A stretch of DNA of 64,000 bases from Salvator merianae (GCA_003586115.2 QVOM02000042.1:78651868-78715867); one strand, 5' to 3'; positions 53,771 to 64,000 are shown, counted from the stretch's first letter. The notes: generated from the letters alone by a model not told the origin. Translations and numbers: made by a program.

Positions 53771-54283
53771 GGGCCTTTCTGCTCTTATCTGGAGTAGTCC
53801 AGAACAATAGGTCTAGAACAAAGCATTCTGTTCCAAGACTGAGACAGATTCCTCTGGGCTGGAACAATGCTGTCTGCATGGTGACAGCTATTCTAACCCA
53901 GCCCTGCACCAGCCCTGAAGCTCATGTGAGCTTCAGAGCTGAATGAAAGTTCCTGGCCTCAGAGCCTTTGGGGGGACCCGTTTTGGCAGTGCAATAGGGT
54001 ATTTTGCCAAAATGGGTCCCCCTGTAACCTGGAACATGGAGGCATCTGCCTTCTGCATGCCTCCGTGATCTGGATTAGATCCTGCTATTATGCCGGTGGA
54101 CCTCATAAACCGGGTCCACTGGCGATCCAGATCAGGAGGTTCCTGATTCAGATAACACTTCATCTTATTTGGATGCAGCATATTAGCCAGAGGGTGGGGC
54201 CTTTTCTAATCTGCACTAATGTGCAGAACGGAGGCCCTTCGTGCACTTGCTGGTGTGGAACATGAGCAAATGCAGAAAAGTCC
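53771..54283. mobile_element. HA-type MITE, reference copy
   Basis: A 513-bp element from GGGCCTTTCTGCTCTTATC to GCAAATGCAGAAAAGTCC with TAA duplicated at 53768-53770 and 54284-54286. It carries the full set of HA interior phrases (gcatgcctccgtgatctgga, gatccagatcaggaggtt, ctaatctgcactaatgtgca). It directly follows the end of the outer CR1. Confidence 0.82.
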
Positions 54284-54429
54284 TAAGATTAATTATCATA
54301 GACCTGACTGAGCAGGAGGAAGTATGAAAGGTGAAGAAGTATAGTGTATTTCTGAGGGAAGACTACTCTAGAGGTTGGTGCAGATCTCTAAGGACTGGAG
54401 TAGTATGGGTTCAGCTAGACATGCCTAGC

Positions 54430-55315
54430 AGCAGCCTGGCTCCAGCATTTGGCACAAGATCTTCCTTCCAGACTGTTTTCAAAGACAGCCCAATGTAGAG
54501 TGCATTACAGTAATCTTATCTGAGATTACAGAAGCATAGATAACTGTGGCCAAGAGATCTCTGCCCAGGAAGGGCTTAAGCTGTCTAATGAATCTGAGAT
54601 GAAGATAGCCATTTCTGGTCACCAGTGCCACTGTGAATCAAGTGACAACTGAGGATCCAGGAATATGCCTAAATTCCATACCTGTTTTTCCAATCAATGC
54701 TATCTAGGAAAGGATACTTTGCTACTCCTTGGGAACCCAGAAACCACAGCAGAGCTGAGCTTCAGTTTATTGGATCACATCCAGTCTCTCAACATTTCCG
54801 AGCATTGGTTCAGAAACAGGATTGTCTTTCCTCAGATGGAACAAACATTTAGGCCCTTTCTGCACTTATCCATAATCCTGATTGGGAGCCTTTGTAGTCA
54901 TTTTCTGGATATGTGAGCCTTTCCTGCTGGTACACTCTGTCTGCATTAGATGGAGTGTAATCCCAATCAAGAAGCCCTAATTGGGAATACTGGTAAATGC
55001 TTTTAAACAGGTCTATCTGTGGACTGGCAGAAGGCACGCCTCCCATTTCTAGACTAGTGGGGAACACAGTTTAGCCGTGTGCCAAAGTGCCCCACAGAAA
55101 TGCATTCCCCAGAGGATCTGAAGCTAGGAACCTTTGTTCGTAGCCTTTAGAGCCTGGTCTTGCAGACTCACTGATTCAGAGCATGGACAGGTAAGTGCAG
55201 AAAAGGCTGTACAGTTGGGTGTCTTCAGCATACTGATGGCTTTCACTCCTTATCTCCTGACAACCTCTCCCAGCAGCATTATATAAACATTGAAAAGCAT
55301 GGTGAATAGTATGGA
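54430..55315 (-). mobile_element. Decayed L2 LINE fragment, split by an HA MITE
   Basis: Minus-strand L2 RT region: cagcccaatgtagagtgcattacagtaatc matches ggtagccccatgtagagagcattgcagtag at about 36500, and tacagttgggtgtcttcagcatactgatgg (55211 on) matches tacagctgagtatcatcagcgtattgatgg at about 36903. The two parts are contiguous in L2 but separated here by the MITE at 54852-55208. Confidence 0.78.
54852..55208. mobile_element. HA-type MITE inserted in L2
   Basis: A 357-bp element from GGCCCTTTCTGCACTTATCC to GGTAAGTGCAGAAAAGGCT. The L2 sequence resumes with GTA at 55209-55211; the left flank is TTA, one base different from GTA, as expected for an aged 3-bp duplication. The intact L2 at about 36895-36910 supplies the empty site (aaatgtacagctg). 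Confidence 0.8.
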
Positions 55316-55319
55316 TAAG

Positions 55320-56485
55320 TTCCATTTCTTCTCAGATTTCCAGTTTTTCTGCAGCTTCAAGGAGGCTTTGAGGAGCATATACTATAACATACATATTATA
55401 ACTTCAGAATACTTGATAGGTGTCCAGAAAACTTCCATTCATGCAAAAAAGGGAGAGGCAAAAGTTTCCTTGTTTTTTGCATTTTGAAGGTGTCAAGGAG
55501 TTAGCATTGGCTGTGGGCTCCATGCAAAAGCATATGCAGTGTCAAAGGCAGGGTCTGCGTGGCTCCTTAATGATGCCCTGTAAGCGCTCAGAGGGCGTGG
55601 AAACGCACATCCTCATATGCATTGAGCAAACATCCTGCTAGAGGTGCTGCTTACAGCACTTCAACAGCAGAGTGGTAGAACGCACTCTTGTAGCTTTGAG
55701 TGACACTCAGCAAGAGTTCCGAAATGCCGCTGTCCCTTGAATATTGCAATCTTTTGTACAGCTCTGCGAAAAAATGTAACATCCCTTGTATAGTGCAATG
55801 ATATGCACTGTACGGACCATTGTTGGTAATTATGGGTCAGTGAATCAGGGACTAATGTTTGAAGCTATGATAAAGCTGCATACCAGTTACACCGCCAAAT
55901 TATTTGGACATAAAACACATATAGCAACATAATTCTTCAACAATTTATAGAAGAAATCCACTGCAACTATAGCCTATATGGAGATGCATATTTTACACAT
56001 CTCTACATGAATTTAGAATATGCGTGATCTCATGGATGTAGAAAGAGACTAGGGGGGGTTCCTGCCTGCAGGATTGTATTTTGAAAAGTCAAAATGTGGC
56101 AGATCGTTGGGCATCGCTTGTCAATGCCTCCCCTCTAAAGGTGGAGCAAATTCAATTCATGGTCTGATGCAGAGTTTAGTGAGTCATAGTTCATAGATGG
56201 TTCATAAACTCAGTAAGCCATTAGTTTAAGAAGCTTTGAAAGGATCAAATATACAAGGTCAGTGAAGTTTGCACAAAGTGAGTCAACACAAGAGTGTCTT
56301 CAGGCTCTCTGATAAGCCTTTAGTAAGATGACAAAAGGAAATCCTGGTTGATTTTCAGGAATATTTGGCTCACTTTGGCTATTTGTGAACTGTAGATTAC
56401 TAACTATTAGAATCAAAGAACAAGAAAGAAATAGTTTTATGAATAAGACTGCATTAACATATAGCAAAATGTTAATCCACAGTGC
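55320..56485. other. No recognisable feature
   Basis: No repeat or exon that I can name. Confidence 0.4.
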
Positions 56486-56489
56486 CTTC

Positions 56490-56690
56490 AAGGCACTAGT
56501 GTGTGTCACTCATGTCCTCATCATATCTCTAATTTATCTTTTCTAATTTCTAATTTATCTTTTAGAATGTTCATGAGTGGGGGAGGAGCAGAGTGACATG
56601 GGCATGATCCAGCCTGTGAACCATTTCTAACCATCCTCAGAAGTGCTTCTTTTTTTAACTGCGTCTGAACATAGCCTAAGGGTGTGTTCA
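56490..56690 (-). mobile_element. Q-family MITE, inverse orientation
   Basis: Read on the minus strand: GGCTATGTTCAGACGC, an A-run, gaagcacttctgaggatgg, ggatcatgcccatgtcactctgctcctcccccactcatgaacattct, the order seen at 2419 and 62936. The far end is decayed. Confidence 0.55.
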
Positions 56691-56699
56691 CACATGTGG

Positions 56700-57290
56700 C
56701 TAGGGATGCCCTCAGGATGATTTTGAGACCCTAGGACAACAGAAAATTAAAAAAAAAAACTTACTGCACCCCCAAGCCTCCATTTATCCATCCCTTCCAC
56801 AGACAGGAAAGAAAAGCTCTCAGGGTAAGAGTTGTGTTTGGGGTGAATGCAGGGGGAAGGTACAGAGCAAGTGTCCTGTAGCCAGACCAATCGGGGACCC
56901 AAAAATCCGGCCAGCAGTGTCCAATGAATGGTGAAAACTTTTTTGTTACGGAGAGGTTGCTAGGCTTAGAGGCGAAGGCAACAATAAGAAGAGAAGTGTT
57001 GTTGGAGGCTTTTAGGTAGTTCTTTTTAAAACTGTGTGATGCAGGGGTTTTTTCCTGCATCCACAAATGGAGCAATCCTTTGTAAACATGCACCCCAAAA
57101 ATGTTCTGTGTGATCACTCCCTAAGAGTCCATTATACCAGAAGGTGTAACATTTTTTTTTCTACCAGTGGCTGATCAGATGCCCCTTGGAAGTACAAAGC
57201 AGAGAATAATGGCTGTTGTGAAATATCAGCAAGGGTAGTTTAAATGACAGGTATCAGTGGCATTTTCCCTAAGTCTTAATAGTACAAACC
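56700..57290. other. No recognisable feature
   Basis: No assignable repeat or exon; an open frame at 56761-57117 (minus) has no recognisable domain. Confidence 0.4.
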
Positions 57291-57293
57291 CAT

Positions 57294-57433
57294 CAGCGGC
57301 AGCCCATCGCTTTAAGGGCAGGTGTTTGGAATCCATGGGAACGGGGTGATCATTGTTCATGGGGCCTCCGGGCCTCCGTACTGTCGCCGCCTTCCTACGA
57401 GTTCCGAACACTTAAAGCAACGGGCCGCCACTG
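57294..57433. mobile_element. hAT-type palindromic MITE, decayed copy 3
   Basis: Ends CAGCGGCAGCCC and GGGCCGCCACTG and internal gctttaagggcaggtgttt and cctccgtactgtcgcc match the hairpins at 4963 and 19156. Only 140 bp remain, with the inner part deleted. Flanking 8-mers (AAACCCAT, AAATAGAA) do not match. Confidence 0.7.
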
Positions 57434-57478
57434 AAATAGAAGTTTTGCCAAGTTCACTTATATTAATTGCCATTCAAC

Positions 57479-57503
57479 AAGGTTGGGGCGGGCGGGCGGG
57501 CGA
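57479..57503. repeat. (GGGC)n short repeat
   Basis: About five GGGC units (ggttggggcgggcgggcggg). Confidence 0.8.
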
Positions 57504-57504
57504 A

Positions 57505-57985
57505 GAAGCTCATTAATAGATCTGAATTTTAAAAATGTTGACAAGAAGTCCATTCTCTACCATTGTCTTTGGAAGTAAGCCACCCAGCTACTTGGGAACT
57601 CAGGTTCTCCCCCCAGCACTATTTTTTTGCTCCAGTTTATGTTAATGCACTTTTTATTACAATTTGCAGCTGGATGTTGTACAGAATGTCATGGTAATAC
57701 TGTATTACAGTGTTATAAACAAGGGAAATGGAGTATTGGATTCCTTCCAATATGTCTTATAGGTATCAACTACATTAAAAAAGTAAGGATGGTGGTCCGT
57801 CAGAAATCGATCCCACTTCAAGGTAATGAGGTCCAGCTGAAGCTGGTCCCCTCAAATAGCTTGATGCCAAACTGTATGGTGCTTTAAAAAGAGCCTGGAC
57901 ATGCAGGTATGAAAATTCTGAGTTGTCTGAGCCTCAGAGTTTACTTTTCAGCTGTGCCAGTATGATCCAAAGGCTTCCTCTGAGA
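57505..57985. other. No recognisable feature
   Basis: Unassigned sequence between a GGGC repeat and an L2 tail. Confidence 0.4.
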
Positions 57986-57989
57986 ATTG

Positions 57990-58130
57990 TCTTGGGTGGG
58001 TGGGAGGGAAGATTGTATTTTAGCTATGCTTTAGGCTGTTTTATGTATTTTATCCTTTTACTGTTGTGACTCACCTTGAGACTTTTGAGTGCAGGGTGGG
58101 ATATAAATTCTTAATTAAACAAAAATAAAC
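57990..58130 (+). mobile_element. L2-like LINE 3' tail
   Basis: gggtgggtgggagggaagat, gtgactcaccttgagacttt, gcagggtgggatataaattc and an A/T tail: the same 3' UTR as 15340-15465, better preserved. Confidence 0.65.
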
Positions 58131-58184
58131 ATGGCATTTGGCGTGCAGAGGTTCCACTCTGGATTTTCTGTCAGGATTTATTCG

Positions 58185-58345
58185 TTTAGCCTTTGCCCAC
58201 CCCAAGGCACTTACAAAGCAGTGAGACTGTTTTACCCATACTTGGGAAGACCCAATGAGCTTCCATGGCAAAATAGGAATTCAAACCATGGGACTTCTGG
58301 ATTCTAGCTAGTGTCTAAATCACTGCACCACTAGAGGGCCAGTTT
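58185..58345 (-). mobile_element. tRNA-related SINE with tRNA-like head (Sauria-like)
   Basis: Minus-strand reading gives ctctagtggtgcagtgattt (A-box side), tagaatccagaagtccc, atggtttgaattcctat (B-box-like GGTTTGAATTCC), then ttgccatggaagctcattgg, the tRNA head and first body segment of the reptile SINE. Truncated after about 160 bp. Confidence 0.65.
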
Positions 58346-58349
58346 TTAC

Positions 58350-58605
58350 CTGCAAAAACTGTTTATCGCTGTTTCATTGCATATATATGGTTATGTAGTA
58401 AGAGATATGGTTCTGACTGATAACATAGATTTGTGGACAGTGGGCCTACTAAATCTCATGTCCAGTGTGGAGTCCAGCAAGATGTACTTCCCTGTACGTC
58501 CTGTGGAGCCTACAGTTCAGTTCAGTAGGAAATGGTATAGAGGACATCCTAACAGAATACACTTAGCACAGGGAGATTAGAACCAGGAAAGCTCTCCAAA
58601 TAGCA
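58350..58605. other. No recognisable feature
   Basis: Unassigned spacer. Confidence 0.4.
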
Positions 58606-58607
58606 TT

Positions 58608-58722
58608 AGCCAGCCTTCACAACCTGGGGCCTTCCAGATGATTGGAGTAAAATTTCCATCATTCTCCACAAGCATGGCTGTACTGGCTGAAGGCAGTTGA
58701 AGTTGAAAAGATCTGTATCAAA
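58608..58722. mobile_element. hAT-like MITE (small palindromic type)
   Basis: cctggggccttccagatgattgg ... ttccatcattctccacaagcatggctgtactggctga ... gcagttgaagttgaaaagatctg matches the pattern of a common amniote hAT MITE (a 'ggccctccagatg...ttccatcatccc...ggccatgctggctg' type). Diverged. Confidence 0.5.
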
Positions 58723-58826
58723 AGATTAACAGTGCAAGCTGTATAACTACTAGGTCATTATTAGAGCAAAGACAGATGCTTTTCTAGGGCTGGATTTTAA
58801 AAGTCAACATACATTGCAGCTACTGT

Positions 58827-59196
58827 GACTGTTTCCATGTTTACCATACTGCTCTAGCAAGACTGTGTCAGGCTGGATGTGCTTACTGGAAACTCGGGTT
58901 CTTGACCTTGAAGCCCCAGGGGACTCATTTTAGCAGGACACTTTGGTATACCACTGAAATGGGTCTCCCCACTAAACTTGAACACTGAACATTTCAAGGC
59001 TTCTGCAGTCCAATTTAGCAACAGCTAGGCTGCTAGTAGAGACATTTTTGGGCTGCCTAGCCTTGTCTACACTTTGTCCAATGCAGACAGAGTGCATTAG
59101 CAATAGGTGTGTCCTTCCTTAAGTTGGTCCACTGTGTGGAAGGAAGGCCACTAGTCAGCTTGAAGAACTGTTCTTCAAGTAAGTGCGGAAAGGCCC
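58827..59196. mobile_element. HA-type MITE, old
   Basis: The right end AAGTAAGTGCGGAAAGGCCC is clear. The left end GACTGTTTCCATGTTTACC is a degenerate version. Interior phrases ttgtctacactttgtccaatgcagaca and ccactgtgtggaaggaaggcc are HA-like. No target duplication seen. Confidence 0.6.
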
Positions 59197-59351
59197 TAAA
59201 AGTTATTTGTCCTGATACATGGCTAAGCTTGGGAGCTCCTGATTATTTTTTGTAAAATTATAGCAGTTTGAGGTGATGACCTACAGGGAAGGTTGGGTGC
59301 AATGGTTTATTTCAGGTGACATTTTAACGTCATTGCAGCCTTTGTTTTCAG

Positions 59352-59562
59352 GTGGATTTTCCTGCCCTTTGATGTGTGCAATTTACTGGTCCTTCTTGAT
59401 CACCAGAACTCCTGCTGTGACAACTGGTGACATATGGAAGATGTGACAATCTCTGGAGACACCACATGGATCCTAGTACCAACATGAGGATGAAGAGAAG
59501 AGCCACGAGAATGGTTTTGCTATGGATAATATCCCTCATTGGCCTAGCAGCTTCTCTAGAAG
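59352..59562 (+). CDS. Candidate 5' exon with signal-peptide-like start
   Basis: A possible host-gene exon of 211 bp. The acceptor is a pyrimidine stretch ending tttgttttcag (59341-59351); the donor is AG|GTAAGC at 59562/59563. The best start is the ATG at 59466 in a good context (caccacATGg). It opens MDPSTNMRMKRRATRMVLLWIISLIGLAASLEG: a basic n-region, a hydrophobic core of about 15 residues (MVLLWIISLIGLAA) and a small-residue end typical of signal peptide cleavage. The coding part is 97 nt, ending one base into a codon (phase 1). The preceding 114 bp would be 5' UTR and hold two upstream ATGs (59370 and 59434) that open short frames ending before or overlapping the main start. The gene is not recognised. 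No repeat signature overlaps it. A chance frame or a non-secreted N-terminus remains possible. Confidence 0.45.
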
Positions 59563-62500
59563 GTAAGCATAAGTCTATTCACTGTGTGAAAGAAATGTCA
59601 TTATATAATGTGCCTTTTCTGTAGCTGTCTTCATTTTTTTTCAGGGCTCCCTGTTTAGTTAAAGTTCCTAAGGCTGTCTGAAGCTGCTTTTTCAACTGTT
59701 TTTGTGACCAGATAATTTTTTGAATGACCTTGATAATTGGAAGGCACTAGCTTAAAGGCAACCTATGCCTTTGCAGTGCCATTGGAAGGAGAGTGAATTT
59801 TGAACATGTTCAGCTAAGGAGATGTGTCTCTTGACTTTCATTGAAACTTTCCTGCAAAGGAGAAGCTGTAAAATGCCTCAAGCAGTTTCCACTTTTCTTT
59901 TATATGGAAACTGATGCAGTAAATGTTGTTTTAAAAGCTGGGCCTGGAAGTTTGAGCACTCTTCTCCACACTTTACTAGAATGTTTTATAAATATACAAG
60001 TACTTTGAAAAACAAGACTTTGCCCTGTAGTGGCTGTTCCTGCCCTTCAGGGAAGGGAGGCACCTCATGTGAAACAACACTTTGCTTTTTTGAAATGTGA
60101 AAGTTAATTGACTTGGCCTGGTTTATTGCCTGCTTTGCATAGCAACTAGGCTGAGGCAATAAACAAATGATAATGCTTGTGGGTGCTTGTTTAATATAAA
60201 ACCTTTTAGTCCTTGTGATTTACTGGGGCTGGGCGGCGGGGAACCCCTTCAAACGACACCTGGTGACAAAGCTTAGGTGGAGGTGTACTGTACTGTGAAA
60301 CGGTTAATTATTGTGGGGCTTTGATGAGTAAGACAAAATTCATAATATAAAATACAAAATTACAACCTAGAGAGATTTTAAAAAGTAAGCAGGGAACTGT
60401 TGTTGCTGCTGCTTTTGGGACGTGACATCTTTCAAATATTTTGCCACCTCTTACCTTCCACTTTTTGTTAGTGTCTTAGGTTAGCAAACAAAGACTAGAC
60501 TTTTATATACTGAGTCAATGATAGTAAGGAGCAGTTTACCTGATTCTTTTTAACCATTAAAAAGTATTTTCATCTCCATTGCTCAAATGCTAGTTAGCTA
60601 GTTAATCAAAATGACTTATTTCTTTCAGTGGTCTTGGATGGAGCATAATTTGGATAATTTTACATTTATTGCTGCTAATGTGTCTCTTGTAGTAGCCTGT
60701 ATTCTTTTTTAACTTTACTGAGAAAACTTGGTTCCATTTACACATGCCTCTTCCATCACAATGTGTGTGAAATTTGCAAAACAGCACCTGACAAGCACAT
60801 TTTATTGTATACTGTTTATCCAGTGTCCTCTCAAACAATGCCTGACATTTAGATTTCACTGAGCCCTGTATATACAATGTTTATGCAAATTAGATGCTTG
60901 GTGAGATTTGCATGTCCACCAATCTTGCTTGAGACTTTGGACATAATGTGGGGATTGTGTGATTGAGTTTAAGATAGATCTTTCTCACACTCCTTCAAGG
61001 TAAGTACGTACAGGCTTCTTGCCTCAGATTTTGGAAGTCTAGACAGCACAGATAAATGTCAGCTGTTTAACAGATGCTGCATTTCCCCACAATGTGTGTT
61101 GCCAGACTGGCATAGGCTCCTTCGATCCAGCACTTCTTTCAATTTTTAGGAGCTCCCCCTGCACACAGAAGCAACAGAAGAAAAGAGGCTGGCGTGGTAA
61201 GCTTCTGGAAGTTCAATCTGGCATGTGTTGAAGGAGCTTGTGCCAGGTGTCTGATGCTTGGCAACATGTCAGCACTTTTGTGGGTCTCCCAGGCAGTTTT
61301 AACATGTCTGGCAACTCCCTTTAAGATGGAAAAGTGTAACGTCATTGATCACTTCCCCCTAATGATGGTCCTTATTTTGCCGCAGAAATTAATTTAGGCT
61401 TGCATTGTTAGTCTTTTTAAAAGTTTAGTCACTGAATAATAAAAGAATTGGTGGCAAAGAAGGGGCATTTATTAAGCTTCCTGAAATCGTTTGAATAATA
61501 GAACTGAATCTAGGTGAGTAACAGTGGACTCTCCAGCTTAGTGTATTAAAGCCTGAATCCTTATGGACCAACAATCCGATGAATCCTTGAAGCAGCATTT
61601 GATGCATGCCAAAAATTGATCTGACAGTAACAGTGCCAGTCTCAAAAATTGCATAGCCCATATGCAAATCATCATATTCTAAAACCAGCAATAGTATGGT
61701 TTTTCAGGCACTGGCATGATTATTGTAGATAGCTAGAGGATCTAGCCAGGTTGCAGCTTTAGGATGTGTTGTTGAATAGTTTCTGAGCTGTAATGGATCC
61801 CCTTTGGATGGTGATAAAAATTATTTATTGTTGGGATGAGTACAAAAACGTAAAAAGAATTCAAAGGAGGACAAGGCTGCTAGTAAAGAGAAAAGAAAAT
61901 CTAAAGTATGTATTCAGGATAAAAATGCAAACAAACAATAAAGTAATTGTTTAGAAAAAATGAGGTAAATCAAACAAAATACAATATTGTATTAAGATCT
62001 CCTATCCAGTACAGAAGTCAATCAGAACATTGCCAGAAGGTTTTTCGTCCACGTTCACTGCTCTAAAACTTCTCCCCACGAGGATAACTAGGTGTATCAT
62101 TTCTCACGCAAACAGCAGATAGCTGATCAACATCCAGAAGTATTCCAGCTAGCTTATGCCTGTAACAGCCAGGTGGCTGACTATAAAAAGTAAACTTGTC
62201 TCTTTCCAGTTTCTTTGTCAAATCTAGAGCCATCACCAATTTGCGAACCGTATTGTAACGGGGGATCTAGTTAAGTTTGCATTCTGTCTTCACTGAACTG
62301 TTGTATTAAGGAAGCATAGAACCAAGTCAGATCAGAAACGCTCCTTCATTTGGCCTAGCTGGACACTATAGTGGCCTAAATGGTTGGGTGAACAAAGGTT
62401 CAACTGAGTGGCAGCTTCTTTATTCATAGGAAAGTTTTATGTCCATATTCCCAAATGAAGAAAAGCCTGAATTTTGTTCAAAACTAAGGGATCATTTCTT

Positions 62501-62700
62501 GAGTTACCGCTAATGAAGCATCCTTGGGATCATGTTTTTAATGTTTGTTTTTTTGTCTGCCTTGAGGCTGGTGCACTGTGGTAGAAGAAAAACCTAATAG
62601 TTGACTATTATTGTGATTTGTGCAATTGCAGGACCTTTGAGCAGGAAAAGGAAAATTCTGTGAAACTATTGCTTGTGTTGGCTAACTCCTTTAATACTAG
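59563..62700. other. Probable intron; octamer pair, no repeats recognised
   Basis: Sequence downstream of the candidate exon, with no second exon that I can support. Two POU-type octamers in opposite orientation lie at 60883-60890 (ATGCAAAT) and 60906-60913 (ATTTGCAT). A GC-richer patch (tggggctgggcggcgggg) lies at about 60223-60245. The segment 61820-62300 may be an old retroelement but I cannot assign it. Confidence 0.4.
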
Positions 62701-62702
62701 TT

Positions 62703-62790
62703 TTGTTTATTTACTATATTTTTATCCCACTCTTAAGCCTCTAAAAGACTCTGAGTAGCTTATAAAATGTTAATAACATAGGATAGGCCC
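62703..62790 (-). mobile_element. SINE/LINE 3' tail, inverse orientation
   Basis: tttgtttatttactatatttttatcccactcttaagcctc... is the reverse complement of a typical reptile retroelement 3' end (gagtgggataaaaatata, then a tail). Confidence 0.5.
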
Positions 62791-62935
62791 TTGCTGTGTC
62801 AGATGCAATGTGAGAAGAGAAGAGAAAGGAAAATAGAACAGATGTCTGTTATCCCTAAAGCCTTATCCGCTCCTAGGAATGTGGTGGTAGAACTCACCAC
62901 ACTGCTGTCTCTTCTTCACTGCCCTTGGGCATGAT

Positions 62936-63141
62936 GGCTGCATTCACATGTAGTAAAAGGAGCACCTCTAAGGTAACTTAGAAGTGGCTGAAAGATGGTT
63001 GGCAGATGGGATCATTCACATGCCAGTGTGCTCTCCTCCCCCCAATGGACATTTTAGGGAAGGATTAGAGAAGAATGAGAACACAAGTGCCACACATTAC
63101 TGTGAGCTGCTTTTTTTTTTTGCTATGTGTAAATGCATCCT
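62936..63141. mobile_element. Q-family MITE, best preserved copy
   Basis: A 206-bp element starting GGCTGCATTCACATGTAG and ending GCTATGTGTAAATGCATCC, with GAT on both sides (62933-62935, 63142-63144). Internal order: cacctctaaggtaacttaga, gatgggatcattcacatgcc, cctccccccaatggacatt, then a T-run before the right end. Confidence 0.75.
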
Positions 63142-63149
63142 GATGGCAA

Positions 63150-63455
63150 TGGGGGGAATGATGCTTCTGAAAGTGTGATGGTGGTGATCCTCAGCCTGGC
63201 TGACATGAACAGTGATAATTCAATAGCTTACTTTCTTCACATCCAGAGGTTTCATTTAGACATAGCAAAACATAAAATAAAGGGTACTTATGCCATATAG
63301 AGCTGCCTGGCTATTTTGTTTGGCAGATGAGGTCTTCACAGTTCTGTTTCCATTTGGAAGATTCATCTGGTGACAAGTCAGGAGGAGGAGCTTTTCTGCT
63401 GTGGCCCTCTGCTAACACAGTCTCCTTCCTCTAAGCTAGGCAAGTGCTGACTCTT
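63150..63455. other. No recognisable feature
   Basis: Unassigned spacer between the Q and hAT elements. Confidence 0.4.
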
Positions 63456-63465
63456 GAGTTTTTAG

Positions 63466-63880
63466 CAGAGATGTGCAAACTCAGTTCGTGTTTGACCAGT
63501 TTGAATTGAACCAAACCATCCCTGATTCGATTAGAACAGAACCAGTGATGTTCATTCAATCTGGATCTAATCAAATGATTCATTCAAACCATTCAAACAT
63601 GATCACCATCTGGAGTGAAGCTGGAACTTGTGGGCATTAAAGAAGGATGGTACCCTATCCCTGCATTCCTCCTTGCTCCATGCTGCCTACAGCTTTCTTT
63701 AAAAAAAAAAAAAAAAAAGAGGCAAGATCTGCATCTTCTTAGGCAAGAATTGTGCACTTCTTTTTAAATGTCCAAACAGTTCACAGACTGTTCAAGGTTT
63801 CAAACTGGACCCGGTTCAGCTTGTTTAACCTGGTTTTAGATCAAACCAAATTCATGAATTTGAGTTTGTGCACATCTCTA
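63466..63880. mobile_element. hAT-type non-autonomous element
   Basis: A 415-bp element with terminal inverted repeats CAGAGATGTGCAAACTCA and TGAGTTTGTGCACATCTCTA. It is flanked by an 8-bp duplication with one change, GTTTTTAG (63458-63465) and GTATTTAG (63881-63888). The interior is rich in gaaccaaac/gttcaaac motifs and has an A-run at about 63700-63718. Unrelated in sequence to the CAGCGGC hairpins. Confidence 0.78.
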
Positions 63881-64000
63881 GTATTTAGTGCTTGTTTAAC
63901 AATATTTTTGCTCATCCTTGATACCTAGCCAGAGTTCATAAAGAGATTTGGTTTTAATTTATGGCTGTGTTCAGATGGTGTTAACAGTGCAGTATCTGGG

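Noticed and set aside
57590..57900. Possible exon after an acceptor-like tttttattacaatttgcag
   Set aside because: The following open frame (57627-57887) has no recognisable domain and no convincing donor; acceptor-like strings are common in AT-rich DNA.
63466..63880. Repeated gaacca/gttcaa motifs as a hormone-response or binding-site array
   Set aside because: The region is bounded by inverted repeats and an 8-bp duplication, so a hAT-type element explains it better.

Overview
The window looks like non-coding DNA from a squamate reptile (lizard or snake; the sequence does not settle which). The evidence is the mix of repeats: CR1 and L2 LINEs, reptile-type L1 3' ends, tRNA-related SINE pieces resembling the Sauria SINE family, and many short non-autonomous DNA transposons. 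There are no prokaryotic features, no multi-exon gene body, and no tRNA or rRNA gene. All long open reading frames belong to LINE retrotransposons. All family names come from reading the sequence; no database search was run.

Layout. 0-7 kb: decayed L2 LINEs, then a dense cluster of miniature DNA transposons, including a three-level nest at 2.9-3.9 kb. 7-20 kb: mostly unrecognised sequence, an old L2 endonuclease-RT fossil at 12.8-14.3 kb, and a 197-bp hAT-type hairpin at 19.2 kb. 20-32 kb: CR1, CR1-like, L1 and SINE fragments, many PIF/Harbinger-like MITEs, and a candidate conserved non-coding block at 26.85-27.33 kb. 32.6-34.7 kb: a mariner-type element containing a second TIR element with a large palindrome. 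35.1-39.6 kb: an L1 fragment and a long, nearly open L2 on the minus strand, ending at a 200-N assembly gap whose two sides carry the same sequence. 40-47 kb: more MITEs and CR1 fragments. 47.8-53.8 kb: a retroelement nest in which a CR1 lies inside a CR1-like LINE of opposite strand, which lies inside an older CR1. 54-59 kb: an L2 fragment interrupted by a MITE, plus SINE and hAT pieces. 59.35-59.56 kb: the one credible host-gene feature, a candidate 5' exon with a signal-peptide-like start and good splice sites. 59.6-64 kb: probable intron with a few repeats.

The most distinctive signal is a set of MITE families sharing terminal repeats of the form GGGCCTKTYYGCAC and 3-bp target duplications. 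One is a 180-bp near-perfect palindrome present five times. Several insertions can be checked within the window because uninterrupted copies of the target repeat are also present. No transposase for these families is visible here.

Family labels used below: P = 180-bp palindromic MITE; HA, HB, HC = longer Harbinger-like MITEs; Q = about 210-bp MITE with GGCTG ends; R = a dispersed repeat with TTGGGC ends; S = TA-flanked TIR element; CR1-B = the CR1-like LINE whose 3' end carries TTATGTTC-type octamers.
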